The notes: generated from the sequence alone by a model not told the origin. A DNA stretch of 64,000 nucleotides from an uncultured Candidatus Saccharibacteria bacterium (GCA_948945085.1 CARBGY010000004.1:34456-98455); one strand, 5' to 3'. Shown: positions 16,781-25,440, counted from the first letter of the stretch. Numbers and translations are program-made.

Positions 16781-16905
16781 TAATGTCTTGTAGGCGGCAA
16801 GAACGAATCCAGCGCACCGAGAAACCGTGAAACCGATTGTAGTAGTCCGACGGGAGGACGTTAGCACCATAGCAATCGGTTCTTTGGTTTCTCGGTGGGC
16901 TTAAT
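16781..16905. pseudogene. relic of a DGR-type variable region, inverted pair of 3' ends
   Basis: Read on the minus strand, the segment encodes NVLPSDYYNRFHGFSVRWI, the typical C-terminal end of a DGR-diversified lectin-like (Fib_succ_major/DUF1566-type) protein. On the plus strand the right half encodes NRFFGFSVGLI, so two copies of the same 3' end face each other. The 24-nt arms 16816-16839 and 16873-16896 match at 20 positions. No upstream part of such a gene is present. The rest of 16339-16966 holds a promoter and a terminator-like hairpin but no gene. Confidence 0.6.
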
Positions 16906-16966
16906 CTATAATGAAGATTATAGAAGAAATTTCCTGAATTTCTTTTCCTGTGTTACAATATATAAT

Positions 16967-17662
16967 ATGTCGAGTGGAGGAGAAAAAGTTTGGCGTTATA
17001 TACGTCGCTGGTTTGATAAATGGAAAATCGCTCTGTCGGGTATCCTATTATCTACTAAAGACATCCGATTTTTAGTTGCGTTTTTAATCACCTTTATCGT
17101 GTTTGGCACTTTAATGACATTACTTTCCGGCAGTACCGCTGCCTGGAGCCTTTTTTGGGCTACCGATCTTGGTGGAAAAATGCAAATTATTGGTAGCGGT
17201 TTTCTTGGTCTTTTTGGTGTTGATCGGAGTTTTTGGGACTGGTTTCTCACGTTTGTAATCACAATTCTCCAAAGCATCATCATTGGCCTCATCGTTATTG
17301 TTTGGCGGCAGCGTCGTCGTAGTAAACGCGAGCAGCTCCTCGCCAATGTATCTAACTCCGACAACGTTCAGGGCGCTAGTCTAGCTGCCGGACTTGCAAT
17401 TCTTGGTTCTGGTTGCCCAAGCTGCGGTACGACTCTCTTAGCTCCTTTAATTAGTACATTTGTCAGCACTGGTAGCTATGCTCTAGCGAGCATCCTATCT
17501 AGTATTTTAACCATAGCCGCCATTATTGTAGCGCTATTTGCACTACGTAGATTAGGTAACGATGCTTATGCTTTAATTGTCAGTGAACGATTTAATCAGC
17601 GTCATCGGAATAACATAAAATCTAGCCCAACAAGCCCTAAAAAGGAGGAAAATGCAGGCTGA
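16967..17662 (+). CDS. membrane protein with CPSC motif, partner of the DsbA-like protein
   Basis: The 231-aa protein has four to five hydrophobic helices and a conserved-looking loop SGCPSCGTTLLAPL (near residue 145), whose CxxC could be redox-active or bind metal. It overlaps the downstream DsbA-like gene by 11 nt, so the two are co-translated; exchange of electrons between the membrane protein and the thioredoxin-fold protein is a reasonable guess. The ATG at 16967 is preceded by TACAAT (16954-16959) at 7 nt, so the operon is probably leaderless. An upstream in-frame ATG at 16895 lies before that promoter and was rejected. Confidence 0.7.
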   Translation: MSSGGEKVWRYIRRWFDKWKIALSGILLSTKDIRFLVAFLITFIVFGTLMTLLSGSTAAWSLFWATDLGGKMQIIGSGFLGLFGVDRSFWDWFLTFVITILQSIIIGLIVIVWRQRRRSKREQLLANVSNSDNVQGASLAAGLAILGSGCPSCGTTLLAPLISTFVSTGSYALASILSSILTIAAIIVALFALRRLGNDAYALIVSERFNQRHRNNIKSSPTSPKKEENAG

Positions 17663-18395
17663 ATCTACTACCAATAATAATCCTAACCCCGTCGTAAAAG
17701 ACAAATTTCGCTTTGCTCGCGTTGTTGCGGTTGCGATTATAGTCGCGCTTCTATTTGCTGCCATTATCGCCAGCCTAACCTCGAAACCTTCCGCTGGCGA
17801 CCAGGTCTGGAACTCGGAAATGACCGTCGGTTCCACCGACTCACCGAATCTCTATGTTATGTATACCGATCTCATGTGTCCGTATTGTGATGTGTTTTCG
17901 CGCGTAGTCATGGATCACTGGGATGAATTTACCGCCTACCTTGATGAACATCATATCCTCTTCGAGGTACGCTTAACTGACTACCTTTATGAAGCTGTTG
18001 ACTCCGAATATTCACGCGCCTCTGCTGAGGGTGCGTATTGTGCTGCGCGTGATGGTAAGTTCTGGGACTATTATCACGGCGCACTCCAGGCTCTCTGGGA
18101 TGATTATCAGTCGAAGGGAATTGGCGACAGTAAAACCTCTCCGTCAATCACCAATCTTCCTTCTGACTATTGGATTAAGATCGGCCAGAAAGCTGGTCTC
18201 GGTGATAATTTCGTGAACTGTATTAAAAACCACGAAGTTAGTGATGAACTTGATGCGGCCACCGCTAAAGCTCTCCAAGTTGCCAATGGTATGCCCTCTT
18301 TCAAGTTTAATCGTTTCACAACGGCCGGATTCGATAGTAGCTGGGGTTGGGATTATGTAAAAATGTACCTCGATGCTGGCCTCGGTAAAAAATAG
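17652..18395 (+). CDS. DsbA-like thiol-disulfide oxidoreductase, membrane-anchored
   Basis: The 247-aa protein has an N-terminal membrane helix (about residues 20-40) and a thioredoxin-fold DsbA domain with the active site MCPYC (near residue 78) and a helical insertion. A late GMPSFKFN segment carries the cis-Pro region expected before the last strand. It would form disulfides in exported proteins outside the membrane. The SD AAAGGAGG lies inside the preceding gene. Related proteins (Thioredoxin_4 family) are common in CPR bacteria. Confidence 0.87.
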   Translation: MQAESTTNNNPNPVVKDKFRFARVVAVAIIVALLFAAIIASLTSKPSAGDQVWNSEMTVGSTDSPNLYVMYTDLMCPYCDVFSRVVMDHWDEFTAYLDEHHILFEVRLTDYLYEAVDSEYSRASAEGAYCAARDGKFWDYYHGALQALWDDYQSKGIGDSKTSPSITNLPSDYWIKIGQKAGLGDNFVNCIKNHEVSDELDAATAKALQVANGMPSFKFNRFTTAGFDSSWGWDYVKMYLDAGLGKK

Positions 18396-18426
18396 TATTT
18401 TCTAGGAGTTATGTTAAAATAAAACT

Positions 18427-19722
18427 ATGCAAAAAATCAATACTTCGCCCATTAGTGGCATGCAAGAACTAACCCCGACTTTCCAGGCTGAGTTTGATCG
18501 CCTTAAAGTTGGCATCCAAGATGCCTTTTTCCGTCACGGTTTTCAGCATATCGAAACCCCCATCATCGACCGTACTGAAATTTTGCTCGCAAAAGCTGGT
18601 GGTGACACCGAAAAACAGATTTATAAAGTCATTAAAACCGCCGAAGATGCTGGTAGCTCTGATCAGGCTTTACGTTTTGATCACACTGTCCCCCTCGCAC
18701 GATACACCGTAGAACACCTCAACGACCTGAGTTTTCCCTTTAAAGTTACCCAGATTGCTCGCAATTTCCGAGGAGAGCGTCCTCAGAAAGGGCGCTTTCG
18801 CGAATTTTACCAATGCGACGTTGATGTTATCGGTCGAGATGTTCTTTCTATCGACTATGATGCGGAGGTTATTGCGACTCTAGTTGATGCTATTCGCGTC
18901 TTACCTTTACCAGATTTTGTTGTTCGTGTTAGCAATCGTAAACTACTAACTGGCCTCCTCGAGGAGCTTAATCTTGAGCACCAATCTGGCGAAATCTTTG
19001 GCATCGTCGATCATGCCGAAAAAGTTCCTCCTGAAGCCACCAGTGAAGCTTTGCGTTCTCTCGGACTAGGCGAAGAGAATATCCTCAAAATCACCGCCTT
19101 TACACAGATCCACGGCAATCGTACCGAAGTTATCCCGAAGTTACGTAATTTTGGTTTTACTAATGAGAATTTTAATACCGGCATAGACGAGCTAGAACGC
19201 GTGCTTCAGTCTCTTGAATTATTGAGTCCAGACGCGCATATAGTTGCTGATATGTTGATTGTTCGCGGGCTAGACTATTACACCGGCACAGTTTTTGAAA
19301 CGATTGTCCCAGACCATCGTGATATTGGCTCAATTTGCTCTGGTGGTCGCTACGAAGATTTAGCCGGGCATTATACCGATCATAAGCTTCCTGGCGTTGG
19401 TGGGTCTATTGGTTTAACGCGCCTCTTCTTTGTTTTGCGTGAAGGCGGTTTCATTCGTCTTGATGATGTGAAGTCAGTCGATATCTGTCTGATTCCTTTT
19501 TCTGAGCGCGAACTCGCTTCTACCTCTGAACTGGCCCAAAAATTACGTCGCGAGGGAAAGAGCGTTGATATTGTTTTAACTGACCGGAGACTTGGCGATA
19601 AACTAAAATACGCTAGCCGTGTCGCTAAGTTCGCCGCCGTCATCGGCGAAGACGAAACTAAAACCAGGACATATCGTCTCAAAAACCTTGCCGACGGCAC
19701 TGAAACTGATAATACATGGTAA
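18427..19722 (+). CDS. hisS: histidyl-tRNA synthetase
   Basis: The 431-aa class II synthetase charges tRNA-His with histidine. The class II motif 2 region (FRGERPQKGRFREFYQCD) and the HisRS-specific peptide RGLDYYTGTVFE are intact, followed by motif 3 (GVGGSIGLTRLF) and an anticodon-binding domain in the last 95 residues. Length is normal. TAAAAT (18415-18420) lies 6 nt before the ATG, so the message seems leaderless. It is the last host gene before the prophage. Confidence 0.96.
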   Translation: MQKINTSPISGMQELTPTFQAEFDRLKVGIQDAFFRHGFQHIETPIIDRTEILLAKAGGDTEKQIYKVIKTAEDAGSSDQALRFDHTVPLARYTVEHLNDLSFPFKVTQIARNFRGERPQKGRFREFYQCDVDVIGRDVLSIDYDAEVIATLVDAIRVLPLPDFVVRVSNRKLLTGLLEELNLEHQSGEIFGIVDHAEKVPPEATSEALRSLGLGEENILKITAFTQIHGNRTEVIPKLRNFGFTNENFNTGIDELERVLQSLELLSPDAHIVADMLIVRGLDYYTGTVFETIVPDHRDIGSICSGGRYEDLAGHYTDHKLPGVGGSIGLTRLFFVLREGGFIRLDDVKSVDICLIPFSERELASTSELAQKLRREGKSVDIVLTDRRLGDKLKYASRVAKFAAVIGEDETKTRTYRLKNLADGTETDNTW

Positions 19723-19727
19723 AAGTA

Positions 19728-19805
19728 TTGACAAAACCTCTATCATATGCTACAATGGTATCATTGAAAAGCCTAAGCATTATGTTTAGGTCTTATAATT
19801 CAATG
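19728..19805 (+). promoter_or_regulatory. strong promoter and hairpin leader at the prophage left border
   Basis: TTGACA (19728-19733), 17 nt, TACAAT (19751-19756). The transcript begins with a closed stem CATTGAA (19762-19768)/TTCAATG (19799-19805) around an inner hairpin. The promoter closely resembles the one at 61686. No gene follows on this strand before the convergent integrase, so it may make a small RNA or have lost its gene to the prophage insertion. Confidence 0.55.
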
Positions 19806-19891
19806 ATGTAAAGATTCTCGAAATTCTTTGGCATTTGTTTCGTGTTGTTATACCTATCCTAGCACGCCCACCCTCAAAAGTCAATATGACC

Positions 19892-20761
19892 TCATGCTAA
19901 GCTGTAGTTTCGAAAGCGGTCTGACAGCTCCCTCTCTTTATCTTCGAGGTCGTGCGAATAGACTTGTGTAGTGGCAAGATTTGAATGACCCATTAGCTGC
20001 TGAGCCTCTCTTTCCGTTGCTCCATGCAACAGAGCATCCGTACACATTGAGTGTCTTAGAGCGTGTGGGTAGAAATTGTCATAGCCTGCTTTCTGAAACA
20101 CTAATTTCATCCGAATTCGCAAAGCATCCTTCTGCACTCTCTTATGAAACTCGTTTATCCAGAGCCAGTCAGTCACTCCAGCATAGCTGATCCATTCGAG
20201 TAACTTATCGTAAGCCTCGGTGCTGATGTAAGTTTTACGATATTTGCCGCCCTTACCGATATAGCTGATTTTCCGCCCCTCAAGATTTTCCAGTCTTAGG
20301 CTTGCCAATTCGGAGATACGCAAACCGACATCAAAGCTTATTCGAATGATTAGCCAGTCCATTGGGTCATCGGCACATTTCAGTACTTTAGCTATGTCCT
20401 CACTGAAGTAATAAGTTCGTCTCGGTGGAGTAGTTTTGAGCTTCTTTATTAGAGGAATTTTGATTTTTAACTCCATCCCCATCTCTTTGTGATAACGAAA
20501 CAGGGCGATCATATTTGCAATGCGAGTGTTAATCGTTCTTGCACTTACTCCGCTCATACTTTGAACTGCTATCCAATTATTAAAAACTTTATTGTCTAGC
20601 TCGGTCAAGTCACCACACCCTGATTGGTCGATGAACTGTTGGTAGGTGTAACTTTTATTTGAGAGAGTTTGGTCACTCATTTGCCTGACGAACTTGCAGT
20701 AGTCCATGTATTCAGCAATCTGGTCGAGAATTGCATAGTTTTGTGTAGTTGTAGTAGTCAT
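19892..20761 (-). CDS. int: prophage tyrosine recombinase/integrase
   Basis: The 289-aa XerC/D-sized recombinase has a SAM-like N-terminal domain (about 10-100) and a catalytic domain with Arg in VGLRISELASL, Lys in GKGGKYRKTY, HALRHSMCTDAL (HxxR), LMGHSNLATTQ (His) and Tyr in VYSH. It lacks a separate arm-binding domain, unlike the element integrase. The ATG at 20761 has AGGA 5 nt upstream; six further residues from an upstream start are unlikely. It faces hisS across the left border. Confidence 0.9.
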   Translation of the reverse strand: MTTTTTQNYAILDQIAEYMDYCKFVRQMSDQTLSNKSYTYQQFIDQSGCGDLTELDNKVFNNWIAVQSMSGVSARTINTRIANMIALFRYHKEMGMELKIKIPLIKKLKTTPPRRTYYFSEDIAKVLKCADDPMDWLIIRISFDVGLRISELASLRLENLEGRKISYIGKGGKYRKTYISTEAYDKLLEWISYAGVTDWLWINEFHKRVQKDALRIRMKLVFQKAGYDNFYPHALRHSMCTDALLHGATEREAQQLMGHSNLATTQVYSHDLEDKERELSDRFRNYSLA

Positions 20762-20851
20762 AAAAATCCTAACTCCCACCCAAAATGAAAATTATTAAAT
20801 TAAAATTTTCTTAGCCTACTACTATTCTTTTTATATTCTTTTTCTATGGGA

Positions 20852-20901
20852 GTAACGAATTGTTACCAGCGTATCTGTAAGTCGGAGTAACGATTTGTTA
20901 C
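20852..20901. promoter_or_regulatory. pair of palindromic operators
   Basis: GTAACGAATTGTTAC (20852-20866) and GTAACGATTTGTTAC (20887-20901) are near-identical palindromes 35 bp apart, each followed by CAGCG. They lie upstream of the integrase start and look like sites for a dimeric repressor controlling int and the nearby origin. Confidence 0.6.
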
Positions 20902-20914
20902 CAGCGGAATTGAC

Positions 20915-20968
20915 TATTCCACAGGTTTTTCCACAGAAATCGGCATAGTTTTCCACAAGTTTTCCACA
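20915..20968. other. DnaA-box cluster, candidate prophage replication origin
   Basis: TTTTCCACA, which matches the TTWTNCACA consensus, occurs at 20927-20935, 20949-20957 and 20960-20968. A near match, TATTCCACA, is at 20915-20923. All are in the same orientation within 54 bp, next to the operators. Confidence 0.55.
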
Positions 20969-20975
20969 GGAAGAC

Positions 20976-21016
20976 ACTTGACAAAATAAAACAGAGGTCA
21001 GCATTTTGGCTACCTC
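20976..21016 (-). terminator. terminator of the winged-helix gene
   Basis: On the minus strand GAGGTAGC and GCTGACCTC pair (20994-21016), followed by TGTTTTATTTT. Confidence 0.6.
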
Positions 21017-21045
21017 CGATAGTGTTTTTCATAATGTTGTGTCTT

Positions 21046-21321
21046 TTACATCAATTTATATTTTCCTCCTATATTCTGATTCTTTCCAGCAACGAATTTT
21101 AGCAGACCAAGATCAATAAGCTGCTTACGCACCCGAATAATACGAGGCTTGCTCCATCCAGTTCTATCTGTTAGGTATTTTATCCAGACAGTAAAATACC
21201 CATCTTTGTCCTTTTTCCAAACTTTTGAAGCATTCTCTAATACAGCATATAAAAATGCTATGTCAGACCCAAACCGTTCCACCATTTCCACCCTGACCTT
21301 ATAGAATGCCCCTCTAGCCAC
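21046..21321 (-). CDS. small winged-helix protein, replication- or repressor-like
   Basis: The 91-aa basic protein has a winged-helix pattern (AFLYAVLENASKVW, then a HTH at YLTDRTGWSKPRIIRVRKQLIDLGLLK). It resembles N-terminal domains of phage replication initiators or small regulators. GTG start with AGGAG 2 nt upstream and TATAAT on the minus strand at 21341-21346. It lies between the DnaA boxes and the first late promoter, so it could bind the origin or the nearby operators (inference). Confidence 0.65.
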   Translation of the reverse strand: MARGAFYKVRVEMVERFGSDIAFLYAVLENASKVWKKDKDGYFTVWIKYLTDRTGWSKPRIIRVRKQLIDLGLLKFVAGKNQNIGGKYKLM

Positions 21322-21468
21322 AGCTCCTTCCTTACCTCCAATTATAGTTTTGCTCTATACAGAAAGGCGAAAACAGCCCATAGATGAAACTAGGGGCTGA
21401 GGGTTTGTGATATAAGCAGTATAGCACATATAATATGGAATGTCAAGACGGCATACAAGGAGCATAGA

Positions 21469-21524
21469 TTATGATATAATTAAGGCAGAATCAATCGCAA
21501 CTATCTATTGGTAGTTGCTTTTTT
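21469..21524 (+). promoter_or_regulatory. phage late promoter-attenuator cassette A
   Basis: The extended -10 TGA-TATAAT (21475-21480) is followed by AATCAATCGCA (21489-21499), then the hairpin GCAACTATC/GGTAGTTGC (21497-21505/21510-21518) and TTTTTT. The hairpin begins about 10 nt after the expected start site and would terminate transcription unless bypassed. It heads the tail-fibre/DGR module. Confidence 0.8.
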
Positions 21525-21536
21525 AATGAGGACGAA

Positions 21537-21926
21537 ATGGAAGAAATATCTGTAGCACAGTTTGAGGTAATAGTGACCCAAAGAGTTCTGTATTATTGTA
21601 TGTCGCCAAGTGCCATTAGAAACGGCTTTGTGCCGCACGAGCTAATCAGCAAAGCATCGTTTATTGGCAGTAAGACCTTATATGACTATGGCTTTGGTGA
21701 CGAATGCCAATGCCAGTTGCGAGGTACACGGATTTTTCTAGTCCATAAACGGAACAAGCGAATCGTAGCAGAGATGGTTCTCTCAGCGGATAGAGCTGAG
21801 AATAAATTGTGCAAGAGACCCCAGTTTTACTTAATGAGTCGTAAGGGGTTTGTAAAACAACAGAAGCTTTCCAAATTGATCGGTGCGGTCGGGAAGCTTG
21901 ATAATTATGCAAGGAATAGGAGGTGA
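21537..21926 (+). CDS. unknown protein, first gene of the tail-fibre module
   Basis: The 129-aa basic protein has no recognised domain. It starts 13 nt after the T-run of cassette A, with GAGGACG upstream of the ATG. It lies ahead of two tail-fibre genes, so a structural or chaperone role is possible. A run of basic residues occupies the C-terminus. Confidence 0.6.
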   Translation: MEEISVAQFEVIVTQRVLYYCMSPSAIRNGFVPHELISKASFIGSKTLYDYGFGDECQCQLRGTRIFLVHKRNKRIVAEMVLSADRAENKLCKRPQFYLMSRKGFVKQQKLSKLIGAVGKLDNYARNRR

Positions 21927-21927
21927 A

Positions 21928-22164
21928 ATGTCCAGCGTGATTAAAGTTACACCCAATAAGGATGGTCGGTATATCATCAATCTTTATAGTAAAGACTATG
22001 ATGTGACGAACATTATTGGCGAGGATGGTAAAGGTTCGCTTGAAGTTTATGGCGAGACCTACGAATTTGAGGCTTTCCCAAGTAAGTCGGTGATGCGGCG
22101 AAAGTCAGCAATGAAAGCAGCGGCAAAGGCTGAATCTGAAGGTGGAGGTTCAGATGAAGCTTAG
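21928..22164 (+). CDS. small phage protein upstream of the collagen-like fibre
   Basis: The 78-aa protein starts at 21928, directly after the preceding stop, with a perfect AGGAGG 5 nt before the ATG. It has a beta-strand-rich N-terminal half and an Ala/Lys/Glu-rich C-terminal helix. Its end overlaps the next gene by 11 nt. It may be a tail accessory protein; no family is recognised. Confidence 0.65.
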   Translation: MSSVIKVTPNKDGRYIINLYSKDYDVTNIIGEDGKGSLEVYGETYEFEAFPSKSVMRRKSAMKAAAKAESEGGGSDEA

Positions 22165-22966
22165 TGTTACTCAAAATAAAGTCGAGATTGTCGAAAAAGG
22201 TATCGTCAATCAGGGTGAGTACAATGTTACAGAATGCGAGTTTGATTTTGTTGGAGCGTATGACGGCTTAGTTAAAAAGGCTATCTTCACCGACAAGGCG
22301 ACTGGTAAGGCTTACGAAATGCCAATTCTTGACAATGCCTGCACGATCCCAGCGGAAATTTTACAAAACAAAGGCGTTTGCTTAATTGGCGTTTATGCCT
22401 ATGAAACTTTTGCAGATAGCGATGAGCTAGCTTTGCGATACTCGCCAACCCCAGCTACGGTGACTATTGAACTCGGTTCTTATAGAGCCGATGTCGAAAA
22501 CCCTAGTGATATTTCCACCTCCCAAGCAGAACAATATGAGTCTAAAATTAACACGAAGATCGCCGAAGTCGATGCTGTTATCGATGATGTTAAGGAACGA
22601 CTAGCAAAAGGCGAATTCAAAGGCGAGCAAGGCAAAGAAGGTAAGCAGGGCGAGCGAGGAGAGGACGGCAAAGACGGTGCAGATGGGAAATCTGCATTTG
22701 CAATAGCCGTTGCAAATGGATACTCTGGCTCGGAAACAGAGTGGCTGAAAGATTTGCAGGGTGCTGACGGAAAAGACGGTGTAAATGGAGCCGATGGTAA
22801 GGATGGAACTGATGGTAAGAACGGCGAGGATGGTTTTACTCCAACTGTTAGCCTAGAGCAGATTGATGAAACTACGGCAAAAATTACAATCACGAATAAA
22901 GATGGCAGCTCACAGGTCGCTCAATTTGGCGGACTTTGGGAAGATGCAGAAGAGGAGACATTTTAA
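22154..22966 (+). CDS. collagen-like tail fibre/baseplate protein (BppU-like N-terminus)
   Basis: The 270-aa protein has an N-terminal beta domain (1-115) of the type found in upper baseplate (BppU) proteins of Gram-positive siphophages. A short helix follows, then two blocks of Gly-X-Y collagen repeats (about 158-180 and 205-230, e.g. GKDGVNGADGKDG) split by a globular insert that includes GYSGSETEWL. Collagen repeats trimerise fibres. The ATG at 22154 has GGAGG 6 nt upstream. It is coupled to the DGR target gene by an overlapping TAATG. Confidence 0.8.
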   Translation: MKLSVTQNKVEIVEKGIVNQGEYNVTECEFDFVGAYDGLVKKAIFTDKATGKAYEMPILDNACTIPAEILQNKGVCLIGVYAYETFADSDELALRYSPTPATVTIELGSYRADVENPSDISTSQAEQYESKINTKIAEVDAVIDDVKERLAKGEFKGEQGKEGKQGERGEDGKDGADGKSAFAIAVANGYSGSETEWLKDLQGADGKDGVNGADGKDGTDGKNGEDGFTPTVSLEQIDETTAKITITNKDGSSQVAQFGGLWEDAEEETF

Positions 22967-24627
22967 TGGAATCTGATAAGAACCAAAAAGTATTGATCAA
23001 TCGGTCGACATTAACGAGCATTGGTAATGCTATTCGTAATAAAAGTGGAAGTGAAACTACTTATACGCCTAGTGAAATGCCTAGTGCTATCAATACGATT
23101 AAGGGTGGCACAGTTAGTAATGTCGAGAGTCTGATGATCTCTAACAAAGCTGATCTTGCCGAGATTTGGTTAGGTACGCCATACCAAAGTCTACCACTGC
23201 AAGTGCAGGTGCTGCCTGAAGATGCTCCTCAAATCGTTCAAGTCACTGTTAGTGACAGCAGCCTATGTGGAGTGCGTAATAACGGCGATGGCACATATAG
23301 TTTGCGACCCTACAAGAACGGCACGGTCAATGTTACCGTGAGTGACTATTCTGGGCAAATTACAGACTCTTTTGCTATGAACATAGGTACTAGAATCACT
23401 AAACTCACCATGTCTAGTGCGGTACTAGAACTACAAGTAGGTATCCCTCGACAACTAAGCTGCACGCTTGAGCCAGCCAGCACTACAGAGCGAGGTATAG
23501 TCTGGTCATCTAGTGATCCTGAATCCGCTTCGGTCGATCAGAACGGTGTAGTGACGGCACATAAGCATTGCTCGGATGTTACTATTACTGCGACCTCCGC
23601 AAGTAATAGTGCTATTACTACGACTTGTAAGATCACGGCTTACATCTATGATCGTGACCCAGATTGGGCAGCTTATCGTGCCGCCATTAAAAATGGCACT
23701 ATCAAAGAATTGGTCGATGTTGGTGATGTTATTGTCGATACTTGGACGGATACTGTAGCCAATAAGGAATATGAGTACAGCTGGATTGTCGCAGACTTCC
23801 GTAAAGTAACTCTAGAAGATGGTTCAGAAGTCGATGCAATGTATCTGATGTCTAAGAACTCACTGCCTTGGAACTTGCAATTTGCACAGGGCAGTAAGCT
23901 AAAAGCAACTGAAGAAGTTGCTCAGGAAGGCGTTTTCTACTATGGAAATACTGGCTCAACCTATACACTATTAACGATCAGCGATGGTGAGCCTATTCCA
24001 TACGATCAGTACACGAATATCTATAAGACTAAACTCGACTGTAGCAAGGTTCCAGCGAATGCAGGCTCTCGTTTCAATGATGCAGCTACATACGGTCTTA
24101 ACCGTTGGAAATTCTCTGCGGCACGCCAATTCCTTAACTCTGCTACTGATGCTGGCAACTGGTTTGAAAGCCAGTTTATGTCCGACATCTGCAGCTACGC
24201 AAATTCTCGTGCTGGATTCTTGTCTGGTTTCTCTGCGGCATTCCAAGATGCACTCGTGCCAGTCAAAGTGCAGACCGTTCTTAACACCACAATTTATAAT
24301 GGCGAAACCGATGTTACTTACGACAAGATGTTCTTACCGTCAACGGAAGAAGTTTATATGGGTGCATACAGCTCGACCTATAATGGCATTGAAGGCGAAG
24401 CATGGGCATATTACAAGAAGATGGCAACATCTCCAACTACCAGTAGCCTTGCCGCCCGTGCTATTATTCCGCTTGGTTCGACCTCTGCCTACTACTCTTG
24501 GCTGCGTTCTGCATACCTCTCCGGCACTGGCTACGAGTATCTCATCAGCTACAATGGCAGTCGCAGCTCCAACCACTCGAGCAACACCTATCGGTTTGCC
24601 CCAGCTTGTGCAATCACGGCATCTTAG
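22966..24627 (+). CDS. DGR target: receptor-binding tail protein with variable C-terminus
   Basis: The 553-aa protein has an N-terminal fibre-attachment segment (STLTSIGNAIRNKSG...MPSAINTIKGG), a bacterial Ig-like BIG2 domain (about 150-230, with VWSSSDPESASVDQNGVVTA) and a C-terminal C-type-lectin-like domain of the DUF6273 type (about 260-553). The last 42 residues are encoded by the variable repeat 24484-24610, where Tyr, Ser, Gly and His fill positions that are Asn in the template. These exposed residues should set host-receptor specificity. GGAG precedes the ATG, which overlaps the upstream stop. Confidence 0.93.
   Translation: MESDKNQKVLINRSTLTSIGNAIRNKSGSETTYTPSEMPSAINTIKGGTVSNVESLMISNKADLAEIWLGTPYQSLPLQVQVLPEDAPQIVQVTVSDSSLCGVRNNGDGTYSLRPYKNGTVNVTVSDYSGQITDSFAMNIGTRITKLTMSSAVLELQVGIPRQLSCTLEPASTTERGIVWSSSDPESASVDQNGVVTAHKHCSDVTITATSASNSAITTTCKITAYIYDRDPDWAAYRAAIKNGTIKELVDVGDVIVDTWTDTVANKEYEYSWIVADFRKVTLEDGSEVDAMYLMSKNSLPWNLQFAQGSKLKATEEVAQEGVFYYGNTGSTYTLLTISDGEPIPYDQYTNIYKTKLDCSKVPANAGSRFNDAATYGLNRWKFSAARQFLNSATDAGNWFESQFMSDICSYANSRAGFLSGFSAAFQDALVPVKVQTVLNTTIYNGETDVTYDKMFLPSTEEVYMGAYSSTYNGIEGEAWAYYKKMATSPTTSSLAARAIIPLGSTSAYYSWLRSAYLSGTGYEYLISYNGSRSSNHSSNTYRFAPACAITAS
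24484..24610 (+). repeat. DGR variable repeat (VR)
   Basis: 127 bp at the 3' end of the target gene align without gaps to 25137-25263. There are 16 substitutions; every one is an A in the template (to T, G or C in the VR), and no other base differs. Most hit first and second positions of AAC codons. The last change is 5 nt before the end of the alignment. Confidence 0.97.
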
Positions 24628-24632
24628 CTAAT

Positions 24633-24656
24633 CTCCACCACACCCTTGTGGTGGAG
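24633..24656. promoter_or_regulatory. hairpin/cruciform downstream of the VR
   Basis: CTCCACCACA (24633-24642), loop CCCT, TGTGGTGGAG (24647-24656): a perfect 10-bp stem 22 bp after the VR. A stem-loop with a 4-nt loop at this place is a known DGR feature that aids target recognition during retrohoming. No T-run follows, so it is not a simple terminator. Confidence 0.8.
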
Positions 24657-24700
24657 AGCTTAAAATGGTAAAATAGTGATAAATAAGCAGAAGCTACGAA

Positions 24701-25120
24701 ATGAGCGTCCCAGAAACAAAAAGACGAACAGGTAAGCTTGAGGTTCTGGTTAAAGTTCTTGAAGTAACAAAATATACCAATCTCAAGCTTTCCAACCAAA
24801 AGAAATGTGATCCAAAATTCGATTATGTTCTCGGCGATGATATTAAGAAAACCTCTCGTGACATCTATCGCCATTGTTGGGGTGCAAACAGTATCAGAGT
24901 AATCAACAAGAGTACGAGAGATGCTCGTCATAAGTTGCAACAGCAAGCCGTTCAAGACTGCAATGAGTTACTAATGATGATAGATATGGCTCAGGCTACC
25001 TATCATTTTTCTTCTAAGTCCGTAGAATACTGGGGGAGAATAACTATTGCGGCAAGAGATGGCATCCGTAAGTGGAGGGATGCTGACAACAAGAGATACA
25101 AGCACTACGATGATTCGTAG
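24701..25120 (+). CDS. avd: DGR accessory variability determinant (Avd-like)
   Basis: The 139-aa basic, all-helical protein between VR and TR matches the Avd four-helix-bundle family in size, position and pattern (KLEVLVKVLEVTKYT at the start, DIYRHCWGANSIRVIN in the middle, a long C-terminal helix). Avd forms a pentameric ring that binds the template RNA and the reverse transcriptase and is needed for mutagenic cDNA synthesis. A TAAAAT box near 24670 could start its transcription. Confidence 0.85.
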   Translation: MSVPETKRRTGKLEVLVKVLEVTKYTNLKLSNQKKCDPKFDYVLGDDIKKTSRDIYRHCWGANSIRVINKSTRDARHKLQQQAVQDCNELLMMIDMAQATYHFSSKSVEYWGRITIAARDGIRKWRDADNKRYKHYDDS

Positions 25121-25136
25121 TGTAGGTCGTAGGCTA

Positions 25137-25263
25137 TCTGCCAACAACTCTTGGCTGCGTTCTGCAAACCTCTCCAACACTAACAACGAGTATCTCATCA
25201 ACAACAATGGCAGTCGCAACAACAACAACTCGAACAACACCTATCGGTTTGCCCCAGATTGTG
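25137..25263 (+). repeat. DGR template repeat (TR)
   Basis: 127 bp matching the VR, rich in AAC codons, 16 bp after the avd stop and 177 bp before the reverse transcriptase. The stretch 25264-25440 between TR and RT has no gene and corresponds to the spacer part of the DGR RNA that primes and guides cDNA synthesis in known systems. Confidence 0.96.
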
Positions 25264-25440
25264 TTTCACGATGTCGACAATATGCCAGCGTGTAGCGTTG
25301 GGAGCCGACTTATTAGCACAAACACAAGGAGTCGAAAGCCTAGGATACCGACATCCGTGTCGGCAACCTGAACAATTATGCGGCGATGTGATTAGCTTAC
25401 GAGCTAGTATTACTATACACGCCGCATCACCAAGGAAATT

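Noticed and set aside
24633..24656. Hairpin after the DGR target as a terminator
   Set aside because: No T-run follows and the Avd, TR and RT lie downstream on the same strand; the DGR cruciform explanation fits better.
25047..25295. ORF spanning the template repeat, with Asn-rich peptide
   Set aside because: It is only the readable frame of the non-coding TR; the TR RNA is the functional product.
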